From positions 124,001 through 188,000 of the forward strand of contig CAVXTW010000002.1 of the NCBI GenBank assembly GCA_963764695.1: a DNA stretch of 64,000 bases. Reading direction: 5' to 3'. The position numbers and the translations under genes are program-made. The DNA comes from DATFRY01 sp963764695. Its GTDB lineage: Bacteria; Myxococcota_A; Polyangia; Haliangiales; Haliangiaceae. The notes under the pieces are model-generated. The model was not told the origin of the DNA and made no database searches. It saw only the letters and a program-made list of their open reading frames with translations. Positions 46,301 through 55,254 of this stretch are shown here, one piece after another (position 1 is the first letter of the stretch; every line of letters begins with the position of its first letter).

Positions 46301-49300
46301 GTCACGTTCGAGGAGTACGACGACTTTGGCAATCCGGCCAAGGTCACGACCGACGACTTTGGATCGGACCACATCGCCGAGCTCGAGTATCGCAATGACG
46401 AGTCCGGCTGGCTGCTGGGCCTGCCGACCGCGAGGACCGATACATCCTGTTCGATCGTTGCGGGTGTCGAGGAGTGCGAGACCCGGACGAGGACATTCGA
46501 CTACGACGACAGCGGCAACCTGACCGAGGTCGTGGTCGAGCCGCTCGACGACGACCTGCGCCTGACCACCGCCATCGAGTACGGCACCCACGGAAACGTC
46601 TCGGCCGTGACGTCGTCGGGCGCCGTCGACGCGGACGGGACCATCCAGGATCGTCCGGTCTCGTTCACCTACGATACCCAGGGGCTGTTCGTGAAGACGA
46701 GCACCGATCCCGCGGGTCACGTCACCGATGTGACGACAGATGCCGGGCTCGGGGTCCCGCTCGAGTCCAAGGACCCCAACCTCGTGCCGACCACGATGAA
46801 GTACGACCGGTTCGGTCGGCTGAGAGAGGTCAACTACGCCGACGGCTACTTCGAGCGCTTCACGACGAACGGACCGCTCGACCTGCGCACCACGGTCCCC
46901 GATGGCGCCGGCGGTACGCTTCTGGGCGCCCAGTCCGTGTACGACGTGCTGGGTCGCGAGGTCCGGCGCAGCGCGCCGGCGTTCACAGCCCGGAGCGCCG
47001 TGAACACCGTCTACGATCGGCGCGGGCGGGTGTTCCAGGTGTCGCGCCCCTTCGTGGCCAGTGCCCAGCCCAGCAGCTGGACAACGTACACCTACGACAA
47101 CCGCGGTCGCCTGCTCACGGCGGTGGCTCCGGACTCGGCGACGGTGCGGCAGGCGTATCGGGGTCGGGAGACGCAGACCTTCGACGCCATCGGGACCGAG
47201 AGTGTCGTCGTGGAGCGCATGGACGGCCGCATCGGCGTCCGCAAGGAGGACGACCCGGAGTCGGCGCTGCCGCTGCAGACCCGCTTCGAGTACGGGCCGT
47301 TCGGCGTCGCTCGGAAGGTGACCGCAGCCGACAACACGGTCCAGACCATCGAGTACGACCGTCTCGGCCGTCCCACGACGCACACGGATCCGAGCACCGG
47401 CACGAGCACCACCCGGTACAACGCGTTCGGTGAGCCGATCGAGCAGCTCAACGGCGCCAGCGAGAAGACCGTGACCCAGTACGACCTGCTCGGTCGCGCG
47501 ACCCGCGTGAGCTCGCCCGACGGCGTGACCACGAACACCTGGGACACCGCGCCTCTCGGCAAGGGCAGGCTCCAGCGTTCGGTCAGCCCGGACGGCGTCG
47601 CCCTGAGCTACACGTACAACGACAAGGGACAGACCACCTCCGAGAAGTGGGACATCGAGAACATCACCTACCAGGTGAACGCCGACTTCGACGGCATCGG
47701 CCGGCTGGGCAGCATCACCTATCCCGACATCCCGGGACCGGAGTCGCGCTTCAAGGTCAACTACACCTACAAGCCCAACGGCTACCTGCAACAGGTCACG
47801 GACGCCTCGACGAGTGCTCTGTACTGGCGCGTCGATGGCCGGAACGAGGCCGGGCAGTTGACCAAGCAGACCTTCGGCAATCTCGCCTACGAGGATCTGA
47901 CGTACAAGGCCGCGGTCGGCCTGCTCGAGACGATCACCACGCGCGCGTCCGGTGGGCAGCAGCTCGGATATCTGAACTACGGGTACGACCTCAACCGGAA
48001 CGTCGCCTTGGTCGAGGAGAACTTGGTGGCCGGCGCGCTCAGGCACGAGTTTCGCTACGACACACTGAATCGTCTCACGACCTGGGAGTTCGAGACGTTC
48101 AACGGTGTCGGCGGCTGGGCCCAGAACTTCGCGACGACCTTCAACTACAACAAGAATGGAAATCTCGATTCGGAGACCACATCGGGCCGTAGCGGCCGCG
48201 ACGTCACATATCAGTACGGCCAGCTCGGCGCTCCGCCGCATGCGCTCACCACGCGCAACGGGCAGACGTACACGTACGATGCGGCTGGCCGCCAGATCAC
48301 GGCGCCGGGCCGGACCGTCGCCTACACCGCGTTCAATCTCCCCCGGCGGATCACATGGGGCAACAACCAGGCGACCAACTTCACCTATGACTCGACAGGA
48401 GCCCGCGTCCTCAAGCGCGACGGCACCCTCACGACCATCACGGTCGCGGGCTTGTTCGAGCGGCGCATCGCAAGCGCAGACGTCAACAACCTCCACTACA
48501 TCCTGGCCGACGGCCGCGCAGTGGCTCAGGTGACAAAGGTACAGGCCGTTCCGGACGGCCCCGTGACCCAGCCCGCCCAGGTCGTCTACCTCCACGGCGA
48601 CGCCCAGGGCAACGTAATCCGGACGACCAACGCCAGCGGCCAGGTCCGCGACAAGTTCGACTACGACCCCTTCGGCCGGCGCATCGACCGCACCGGCAAC
48701 TACCTGGCCCCCCAGCGCCGCCCCATCCGCACGGGCTACACCGGCCACGAACACGACGACGAGCTCGACCTCATCAACATGCGCGGCCGCATGTACGACC
48801 CGGTCGCCCGCCGCTTCCTGTCCCCGGATCCGTTCATCCCGAACCCCCTCGCCAGCCAGAGCTACAACCGCTACAGCTACGTCGAGAACAACCCGGCCAC
48901 CTTCATCGACCCGACCGGGTTCCAAGTGGACCGTCCTGGGGAAGAGGATACGCCCCCTCCTTGCACGTACGGCGTCAACTGCCCACAGATGCCCGGGGAC
49001 ACCGACTGGACCGACTTCCAGAATGGGATCAGCGACCATGCCAGAGGAGGCATCGTCGTAGCCGGTCCCGCTGACGGCCAGGTGCCATTTCCGGGCCCCG
49101 GGGGACGCGGTTGCCCCATCAACGGCGGATGTACACAGCCGGAGAATGCTGACGATAATCTCGGAACCGATGCAGGAGGCAGCAGCTCGTATGGGTCAGA
49201 GGGTGGACCGGGCTGGGATGTGCCCACGGACAACTGGGTGACGCCCGATGGCGTGGGACCGGGGTGGGATGCCGCGACCACCGGAAATCCGTCGGGGCGC

Positions 49301-49846
49301 GGAGACTTGTATCGCTCGCTCTTTGGCTCGCCGTTTGCCGCGCCACCAGACGGTTTCAGCAAGGACCCCGTATTTGGCAGAATTGGAACAACATGGGAAT
49401 GCCGCGGTGGTTGGTGCAGGGTGGTCGCTGGACCGGACCCGCGCACGCTTGAGGTGAAAATGGGGATAGCGATGCCCGCTCCCGGCCGGTTGTTGGGTGC
49501 GCTGGGATTGCTCGGCATGAGGTTGGGGTCGTCTTCTCGCGCCTTGGGTAGCGCACTCGTGGCGGCGGGATTTGCAAGACCAGCCAATTCGGCAGCGCAT
49601 CATATTGTCGCGGCAACAGCCGGTGCTGCCCAACGCGCACAAGAAGTGTTGCTGAGGTTTGGTATTGGCATAAACGATGCGATGAATGGTGTCTTCCTGC
49701 CGCGAGCTTTCCATGAAAGTCTACATACGAACGCCTACTACCAAGCGGTCAATAGTATGCTCGCGGCGGCGACGACACGACACGAGGCACTGCTGATACT
49801 CGACAGGATCCGGACGCTCTTGCTGGAAGGGTGGAGTCCAAGATGA
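43310..49846 (+). CDS. SpvB/FG-GAP/RHS-repeat toxin lipoprotein with AHH-type nuclease tip (several frameshifts)
   Basis: About 2,180 residues. A lipoprotein-like signal (IGLALILCGFAAC) leads to a SpvB-like domain (GWTEGSFSVSHDGAATYALP, GVGWSLSGLSTI), then FG-GAP/VCBS repeats (GDVNADGRDDI, DYDRDGRMDIL, FADVDGNGLPDYL, FADVNCDGLEDAV), YD repeats (for example RFGRLREVNYADGYFERF), and the RHS core (GYTGHEHDDELDLINMRGRM, FLSPDPFIPNP, SYVENNPATFIDPTGF) ending near residue 1870. The variable tip carries ANSAAHHIVAATAG, GIGINDAMNGVFLP and FHESLHTNAYY, the pattern of AHH nucleases. The frame shifts repeatedly between 44530 and 45650 only. GGGAG precedes the ATG; the stop overlaps the immunity gene. 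Confidence 0.85.
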
Positions 49847-50383
49847 TGATCTTCGAGCCGATGGTTGCCGAGGGATTCGAGTGGGTGAACACGTGCAAGG
49901 TCGGAGACCACGAGGTCTTTAATGACTTCGACGGTCAGGCGCGTATCCCGGGTTGGGAGCCAATCAACGTACGGCGTGTGAGGGCCGACGATCGGCAGGC
50001 GTTTAATCCGTCGGATTTTCCGTGGCTAGGCAGCGCCTTGGTAATGCGTCGAAAGACAGTAGAGGTCCTCCGAGACATTCTCGACTCGCACGGCGAGGTA
50101 CTGCCTCTGGCGACCGGCGATGGAATCGAGCTGTTCGTGTACAATGTGCACGCGGTTCAACGCACTGGATCAAGCGCAGTCGTCGGTGATTAAGGTCCCG
50201 GGGACTGACAGAATCATGTACATCACGGAGGTCGCCTTCATCGAGGAGGCCATTCGTGACATCGACATCTTTCGCCTTCCCCACCGGGCGAGCCCGACCT
50301 ACGTAAGCCAGCGGTTCGTCGATCGCGTGAAAGCCGCCGGCTTGGTCGGGCTGGAGTTCAAGAAGGTCTGGTCGTCGATATGA
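49843..50383 (+). CDS. Imm11-like immunity protein for the AHH toxin (one frameshift)
   Basis: About 180 residues. WLGSALVMRRKTVEVLRDIL, HGEVLPLATGDGIELFVYNV and, in the next frame, FNALDQAQSSVIKV, IFRLPHRASPTYVSQRFVD and GLVGLEFKKVW match the layout of the Imm11/DUF1629 immunity family (MXAN_0049). One base appears to be missing near 50156. The ATG at 49843 overlaps the toxin stop (ATGA), as expected for a toxin-immunity pair. Its position and family make it the presumed inhibitor of the AHH nuclease. Confidence 0.75.
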
Positions 50384-50396
50384 GACCTCACCCCGA

Positions 50397-50506
50397 CTGA
50401 AGGACTACGGGTCAGAGGGTGGACCCGGGATCCCAACAAACGTCCGCCAGGACTTTGGGTGGCCACTCGCGTCGGGCGTCCCTGGCGCGGAGCTCACCAG
50501 CCGCCA
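50397..50506 (+). pseudogene. Orphan RHS C-terminal tip, 5' part
   Basis: The frame reads YGSEGGPG and continues IPTNVRQDFGWPLASGVPG. The same YGSEGGPG, with the 17-base string GGGTCAGAGGGTGGACC, occurs in the linker before the tip of the intact RHS gene (49191-49207). There is no start codon. This is how orphan rhs-CT modules look: a homologous linker joined to an unrelated tip. The tip's later part is lost behind a repeat and an IS element. Confidence 0.55.
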
Positions 50507-50672
50507 TGGCGTGACTCATGAGGCAGGACGACTCAGCAACTACCATGCCCGCGGGCGGGCTCGGGCGTTCTGTCGCCTGGCGTCGGCGTCGAGCAGAAGT
50601 GGTCCGATCGCGCGGCGCCGCGCGCAGGTTGGCGCGCAGTATGGGCATTGGTCGCCTCCCGCGGCTGAGGGA
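50507..50672. repeat. Dispersed repeat, copy 1
   Basis: About 160 bases resemble 53675-53832 in the same orientation, very closely over the first 60 bases (GTGACTCATGAGGCAGGACG is identical in both) and more loosely after that. Copy 2 is the promoter and start region of a lipoprotein gene; here no lipoprotein gene follows. The copy includes the sigma-54-type promoter motif. Confidence 0.75.
50535..50550 (-). promoter_or_regulatory. Sigma-54-type promoter motif in repeat copy 1
   Basis: The minus strand reads GGGCATGGTAGTTGCT: GG and GC ten bases apart, GGCAT as -24 and TTGCT as -12. It matches the motif of the functional-looking copy at 53706-53721 base for base, but downstream there is only a short frame without a signal peptide. 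Confidence 0.4.
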
Positions 50673-50707
50673 TCCCCTCGTTTCCGAGCCCTAAGAGATC
50701 GGAATTG

Positions 50708-51954
50708 CTGACCCTCGAGGGCATCGAGCCGGTCCGGGAATGTGGGTGGCGAGCGAGTGGTTCTTCGCGGCACCATGACCAGGCCCCGCGACTCTCGCAT
50801 GCCCGCTGCCAACCCGCTCAAGACCGCCGAGATCCTCGAACGCATACTCGGGGACGATGTGCACGCCCGTCGCGTGTTGTCGCTGGCCAACGGGATCGTC
50901 GGCGTTCTGCACGCCGCAACCTTGGCGGTCACGGCGATCGGTAAGGCGTACAGCGAGGTGATCGGCGGCGATCCGAAGCACGGGGTCAAGCAGGTCAACC
51001 GGATACTGGGCAATGAGGGGCTCGCCATGACGGCCCTGTTGCCGCCGTGGGTGCGCTTCGTCGTTGCCCAGCGCAAAGAGATCGTTGTCGCCATGGATTG
51101 GACGGATTTCGACGATGACGGCCACACGACGCTTGTCATCAGCATGATGACGACCCACGGCCGAGCGACTCCCCTGATCTGGAAGACGGTCGATAAGGGC
51201 AGCCTCAAGGGCAAGCGGAACGACTATCAGTACGAACTCGTCGAGCAACTCCATGCCGCCCTGCCTGACAAGGTCCGGATCATCCTGCTGGCCGACCGCG
51301 GCTTTGGAGATCACAAACTCTACGACTTGCTGGCCACGTTGGGCTGGATTACGTGATTCGCTTTCGCGCATCTATCGTCGTCGAAGACCAAGGGCGACGT
51401 GCGACCTGCGGCCGAGCGCGTGCCAAAGACCGGCCGCGCCCTCATGCTCCGCAAGGCTCGCGTCACCCGCACACGCTTTGAAGTGCCGGCTGTCGTTCTC
51501 GTGCACGCGAAGAACATGAAGGAGAGCTGGTGTTTCGCGTCGTCGCTGTCCAAGCAAGACGCCCGAGCCGTGGTGAAGCTGTACGGCAAGCGCTTCACGA
51601 TCGAGGAGACGTTTCGCGACAAGGAGGACCCGCGCTTTGGAATGGGCCTCCTCCACGCTCGCGTCAGTTCGACCGATCGTCGCGACCGACTGCTGTTCCT
51701 CGCCGCGATCGCGCACGCCCTCCTCACCTTGCTCGGAGCCGCTGGCGAGCGCGCCAAACTCGATCGCCACCTCAAGGTCAACACGGTCAAGTCTCGAACC
51801 CTGTCGCTCTTCAACCAAGGCCTCCATTGGTATAGAGCGCTGCCCAACATGAAGCAGGAGCGGCTCGAGATCCTGATGCCGGCCTACGAACGCGAGCTGC
51901 GCGACCACGAGATCTTCAACCGAGTATTCGGCCTGATATGAGGGGATGGGTCAG
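50708..51954 (+). mobile_element. IS4-family insertion sequence (approximate ends)
   Basis: A transposase gene nearly fills the segment. Short inverted ends CTGACCC (50708-50714) and GGGTCAG (51948-51954) frame it, but they are only seven bases and no target duplication is clear, so the borders are tentative. It lies between the two parts of the orphan RHS tip. Confidence 0.5.
50775..51941 (+). pseudogene. IS4-family DDE transposase (two frameshifts)
   Basis: Reading across frames gives about 388 residues. The first aspartate is in VVAMDWTDFDDDG, the second in ILLADRGFGDHKLY, and the glutamate in YGKRFTIEETFRDKEDPRFG, which has the YREK-like spacing of the IS4 family. The frame breaks at about 51350 (a missing G before DYVIRFRASIVVED) and again near 51390. 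Catalytic residues are intact, so the breaks may be assembly errors and the element may be functional. A GTG at 50742 is an alternative start. Confidence 0.8.
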
Positions 51955-52025
51955 GTAAGACACAGCTCCGCAAGTACGAACGCGCAACGGGCAAGAAGGG
52001 CCGCGTCATCTACTATGACCCCTAG
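51942..52025 (+). pseudogene. Orphan RHS tip, 3' end
   Basis: Directly after the transposase stop the frame reads GKTQLRKYERATGKKGRVIY and ends YDP with TAG at 52023-52025. This looks like the last strands of a small toxin domain and not like transposase. The stop lies inside the start of the DUF4304 gene (ATG at 52015), the overlap usual for toxin-immunity pairs. The toxin family is not identified. Confidence 0.5.
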
Positions 52026-52661
52026 CACACTGAAGAACCGGGTGAAGGCGCTTTTGGCGAAGTCTGCGACGCCGGAGCTGAAAAGGCATGGTTTCAGAAA
52101 GCGAGGCAACGTCTACGTTCGTCCGACCGGAGATGTTTGTCATCTCGTTGACGTCCAGTACTCGCGCTGGAACGACAGTAGCGAAGTGAGCTTCACGCTC
52201 AATTGCGGCGTCTGGATGCGCGGGGTCACGTCGTCGTTTCGGAACGTTGCGGAGCCAGTCAGATCGGACCAGCCGATTGCTGCATTCAAGCCCGGGTGGG
52301 GATGTTGACAGAGTCGCGTCTTGATCAATGGTGGGTGGTAAAGGCGACTGGGAGCCAAGAGCACGACAGTGAGATTGAGAAGCAAGTAGTCTCGCGCGTC
52401 GCAGAGGTCATCCTTCCGTTCTTGAACGAGTTTGACGTTGCCGTTGCGGTTGCGGAATTTCTGTCTCGGCCTCCAAGGGGCAGAGATGCGTTAGTCGAAC
52501 CTCGTGCCGCCGCCCTTCGCTTGGCCTACGCAGCGGCTGCTTGGATGCAACTATCGATGCCGAGCAGATGCAAGCAATGCATTCAGGAGGCGCTGGCAGC
52601 TTCTGAAGGAACTCCCTTGGAGGATGTTGTCGGCAAGTTCGCGCGCCGATTGTCCTGTTGA
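52015..52661 (+). CDS. DUF4304-like protein, probable immunity protein (one frameshift)
   Basis: About 215 residues. LKRHGFRKRGNVYVR, LVDVQYSRWNDSSEVSFTLN and GVWMRGV match the DUF4304 pattern, whose members often sit behind polymorphic toxins. After a single-base shift near 52293 the frame continues LTESRLDQWWVVK and a helical C-terminus ending ARRLSC. Base composition is clearly less GC-rich than the core genes, which fits recent transfer. It overlaps the end of the orphan toxin tip by eleven bases. Confidence 0.65.
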
Positions 52662-52693
52662 GCGAAGCAATAGACGATTTCATCGCGGACGAA

Positions 52694-52729
52694 CGAGGTG
52701 GCGGCTCACGAGGCCGAGCCGCCACCTCG
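52694..52729. terminator. Hairpin after the DUF4304 gene
   Basis: A perfect 14-base-pair stem (CGAGGTGGCGGCTC and its complement) with an eight-base loop begins about 30 bases after the stop codon. There is no run of T, so it may terminate with Rho or simply stabilise the transcript. Confidence 0.55.
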
Positions 52730-53042
52730 CACTGGCAGCTCGTCTCTGCCACGACGCCCCGCTTGATGTTCCCACCGTGTGGGGAAGGCGGTGCAATTGC
52801 TTCCACCGGGGCGATCTTGAGCGGACGGGTCGATGCCCCGACGATCGCGCGCTATAGAGACCGCGGCAGCTTCCGCTCAGCGGCAAAGACTCGCGCCGCG
52901 GTGGGCGACAGCTGCGAGCCCGTGCAGAGGCGCATGAAGCGCTCCAGCGCCAAGCCGGCTGGGCGCCGTCGCGGCGGCCAGGGCGCGTGCCTACTGGTTC
53001 GCGCTGCCGGGCCGACGAGCGCCATGGCGGATCCGTCCGTCG
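52730..53042. other. Gene-free interval
   Basis: About 310 bases between the hairpin and the lipoprotein stop. Open frames exist on both strands, but none shows a start signal, export signal or recognisable motif. Confidence 0.5.
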
Positions 53043-53678
53043 CTACTGGGGTTGGATCGTGGCGATGACGGTGCCGGCGTCGATCGAGGTGGTGCAGCCG
53101 GAGGGGTCGGTGGTCTGCTCGAGGGTGTCGGGGTCGATGTGGACGTGCTCGAATGTCACGTCGTTGACCGAGAAGGTGAGCTGGCCGTCGACGCTGTCGA
53201 GCTGGACGGAGCCGCCGGTGGCGTAGTAGCTCTGCTCGAAGGTCTCGCCGCTGACGTTGCCGAAGATCTCGACGGCCACGCCGGCGGTGGCGTAGGCGAG
53301 CTGGGTAGCTACGATGTCGACCGGGCCCGGGACGACGAGGTCGTCCTGGGTTCCGCTGCCGTCGGTCGGATCCGGCAGGCCGTCGGTGCCGAGGTAGGGC
53401 TCGAAGCCCGGGACGAAGGTCACCTTGAAGAGGTCACCATCGCCCAGGCCGGCGAAGACGAAGAGGCCGTCCGCCGCGGTGCCGCCGGCGGACGCGCTGC
53501 TGTCGTCGGCGGAGAGCAGCTCGTAGCGCTCGGCGACCGCGCAGAGCGGTGCGGCGTCGGCCGAGCCGCTCGCGTCAACATCGTCTCCGGGCCCGGCGTC
53601 CGCCTCGTCCGCGCTGTTGACGCCGCCGCAGCTGATGGTCCAGGGAACTGTGAGCAGGGCGGCGATCCGGATCGCCAT
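53043..53678 (-). CDS. Secreted lipoprotein, paralogue of the one at 39.8-40.4 kb
   Basis: A 211-residue lipoprotein with signal MAIRIAALLTVPWTISCGG followed by an acidic linker (DEADAGPGDDVDASG). The body (VAERYELLSADDSSASAGG, SYYATGGSVQLDS, SGCTTSIDAGTVIATI) shares its C-terminal half with the other lipoprotein of this window. Function is unknown. The ATG at 53678 is preferred over one at 53690 because a sigma-54-type promoter would place transcription start only a few bases before the latter. Confidence 0.75.
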   Translation of the reverse strand: MAIRIAALLTVPWTISCGGVNSADEADAGPGDDVDASGSADAAPLCAVAERYELLSADDSSASAGGTAADGLFVFAGLGDGDLFKVTFVPGFEPYLGTDGLPDPTDGSGTQDDLVVPGPVDIVATQLAYATAGVAVEIFGNVSGETFEQSYYATGGSVQLDSVDGQLTFSVNDVTFEHVHIDPDTLEQTTDPSGCTTSIDAGTVIATIQPQ

Positions 53679-53832
53679 CGCGTGACTCATGAGGCAGGAC
53701 GATTGAGCAACTACCATGCCCGCCGGGGGGAACGGGCGTCCGGTCGCCTGGCGCCGGCGTCGAGCAGAAGTGGCGCGATGAGACGCAGGCGGGCGCGCAG
53801 GATTTGCTTTCGTCGCCTCCGGTGGGTGAGGC
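53675..53832. repeat. Dispersed repeat, copy 2 (lipoprotein promoter region)
   Basis: Matches 50507-50672. It covers the first codon of the lipoprotein gene, its sigma-54-type promoter and about 110 bases upstream. Conservation between the copies is best around the promoter and start codon and fades upstream. Confidence 0.75.
53706..53721 (-). promoter_or_regulatory. Sigma-54-type promoter of the 53.0-53.7 kb lipoprotein
   Basis: The minus strand reads GGGCATGGTAGTTGCT. Against the consensus TGGCACG-N4-TTGCW it keeps GGCA, the G at the seventh place and TTGCT, with GG and GC ten bases apart. Predicted transcription start is about 53695, some 17 bases before the chosen ATG. Confidence 0.65.
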
Positions 53833-53885
53833 GTCGGGGCGGGCGACGCCCGGAGGCTAGCCGGTTCTGCCTTGGACTGGTCGGG

Positions 53886-54234
53886 GTGGACTTCGCGATC
53901 GCCTTCGACAGCGACCTGTCGTTCTCCGATGTCCTCGACCGCCTCGAGCAGCTTGGCCCGTGGACCTGGCGCGAGCGCGACTCCGCCTGGTACGGAAACA
54001 TCGCGAGCGCGCGCACCGATTCGCTCTTGCTCGAATCTCGTCGAGAGCGGCCCCAACGGGACGGGCGGGCAAGTCGACCCCGGGGCCGGCCGCCGCTACG
54101 CGATCTCCGTGCGCTGCCGCCGCGGCCACACAGTCTCGGCGCGCGAGTGGTCTGAGCTCGAGCACCGCGTCAGGCAGGTGATCCTTCCCGCTCTGGCCGC
54201 CCGCACCCTGACCCCGACCGATCCGATCGACTGA
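53886..54234 (+). CDS. Hypothetical protein (one frameshift)
   Basis: About 115 residues from GTG 53886. The first frame has DFAIAFDSDLSFSDVLDRLE and WTWRERDSAWYGNIASARTD; near 54035 it passes to a second frame with GQVDPGAGRRYAISVRCRRG, SELEHRVRQVILPALAA and PTDPID. No family is recognised; the compact size and tryptophan-rich N-terminus recall immunity-like proteins, but that is only an impression. A 3' relic of a second copy lies at 39600-39698. Confidence 0.5.
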
Positions 54235-54345
54235 CCCCGACCGGATCCCGGGCCGGTGGAGATGGGCGAGAAGATGGCCTCGTCCGGCTCGCCTGCACCA
54301 TCGTGGGCACGCCCGGCGCGCCGACCGGAGCCAGCCGCGATCCGG

Positions 54346-54631
54346 CTACCGCTTCATTTCCTGGAGCACGCAGTCGGCCGCTGCCTTGCGGTCAACGCCC
54401 CAGAAGCCGGTGTTCTTCTGCTCGCAGGCCTGCCTGATCGCGTCCTGCCTGTAGCCATCGTCGGTCCGCTGCTTGAACTGGCGGTCCATGATGACGCCGC
54501 CCGGCCCGACCTGGGTCGAACGCGTCCTGGTTGGTTCCACCGCCGCCCACGTTCACGTCGCCGAGGCCGCCCACTACGCGGCCGAGCTCGCTGTCGTCGA
54601 TCGTGGCGAACTGGGTCTCTTTGTCACTCAT
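54346..54631 (-). CDS. Double-glycine-leader peptide 2 (one frameshift)
   Basis: A small peptide of about 94 residues. The leader MSDKETQFATIDDSELGRVV ends in GG at about residue 22, matching the double-glycine pattern (E-L-x-x-V-x-G-G) cleaved by C39-peptidase ABC transporters. The rest starts LGDVNVGGGGTNQDAF and, after an extra base near 54513, continues QVGPGGVIMDRQFKQ, then two cysteines (QACEQK, DCVLQE) and ends EMKR. AAGGAGATGATC precedes the ATG. It follows the other leader peptide by about 50 bases on the same strand. Confidence 0.6.
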
Positions 54632-54681
54632 GATCATCTCCTTCGTCAGAACATGCGCGCCGTCGGGCGCGGGATGGCTGT

Positions 54682-54972
54682 CTACGGCTCGTTGAGCTTC
54701 TTGTCCCAGCACTGCTGGACGCCGTCGAGCTTGCATTGCCCGACGGTCGCGGAGTCGCCGCCGCGCCGTTCGCAGTCGGCGCCGCTCCCGTCCACGCACG
54801 CGCCGAAGGGAGTCCGCGTCTTGTCCGTGGTGGTCGTCCGGTACGGGATGGGGACGCGCCCGATCGTGGTGACCGACCAGCGTGTCGACGACGTGTCCGT
54901 GTTGACGCTCTGTCCTCCCGTCACGACGTCGAGCTCGGCGTCTTCGAGCGCCGTCAGTTCTGTTCCGGGCAT
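54682..54972 (-). CDS. Double-glycine-leader peptide 1
   Basis: A 96-residue peptide with leader MPGTELTALEDAELDVVTGG, a clear double-glycine leader, and a 76-residue core with four cysteines (FGACVDG, ADCERR, VGQCKLD, QQCWDK) and a Thr-rich middle. This is the form of a class II bacteriocin-like or secreted signalling peptide exported by a C39-type transporter; no such transporter is in the window. A GGAG lies just before the ATG. It precedes the second leader peptide and follows the kinase-like gene at about 280 bases. Confidence 0.7.
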   Translation of the reverse strand: MPGTELTALEDAELDVVTGGQSVNTDTSSTRWSVTTIGRVPIPYRTTTTDKTRTPFGACVDGSGADCERRGGDSATVGQCKLDGVQQCWDKKLNEP

Positions 54973-55254
54973 GGATTCTCCATTCTCGAGGGTGCGCGCG
55001 CCGCGCCCCCGACCCCGCGCTGCAAGGGAAGTGCCGGCCGTTCACGATCAGGGAACGCAAGCATCAACCCTGGCCGCCTGCTGTACGCGTACAGCACGAG
55101 CTGGGGTGCCGACTCGCAACGTGCGGACAGGAGCAGTCCTCCCTGGAGCGCCGCCCCCCTCCCTCCGATCGCGTTCGGGTGGTCGCGCCCGAAACGGCCC
55201 GAGCCATCGGCGGTCCGTCGCTCGCGGCTCGCACACCGCGAGGCATCAGATGAG

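Noticed and set aside
46004..49039. A 1,011-codon open frame on the minus strand
   Set aside because: It is antisense to the YD-repeat part of the RHS gene. The plus-strand frame shows clear RHS motifs, and the antisense protein has no domain and the arginine/valine bias of a GC-rich shadow.
50708..51954. Firm insertion-sequence ends with target duplication
   Set aside because: The inverted ends are only seven bases and flanking bases do not repeat, so I give approximate borders only.
52658..53068. Plus-strand frame of 136 codons after the DUF4304 gene
   Set aside because: No start signal, no motif, and it runs through a strong hairpin; not supported as a gene.
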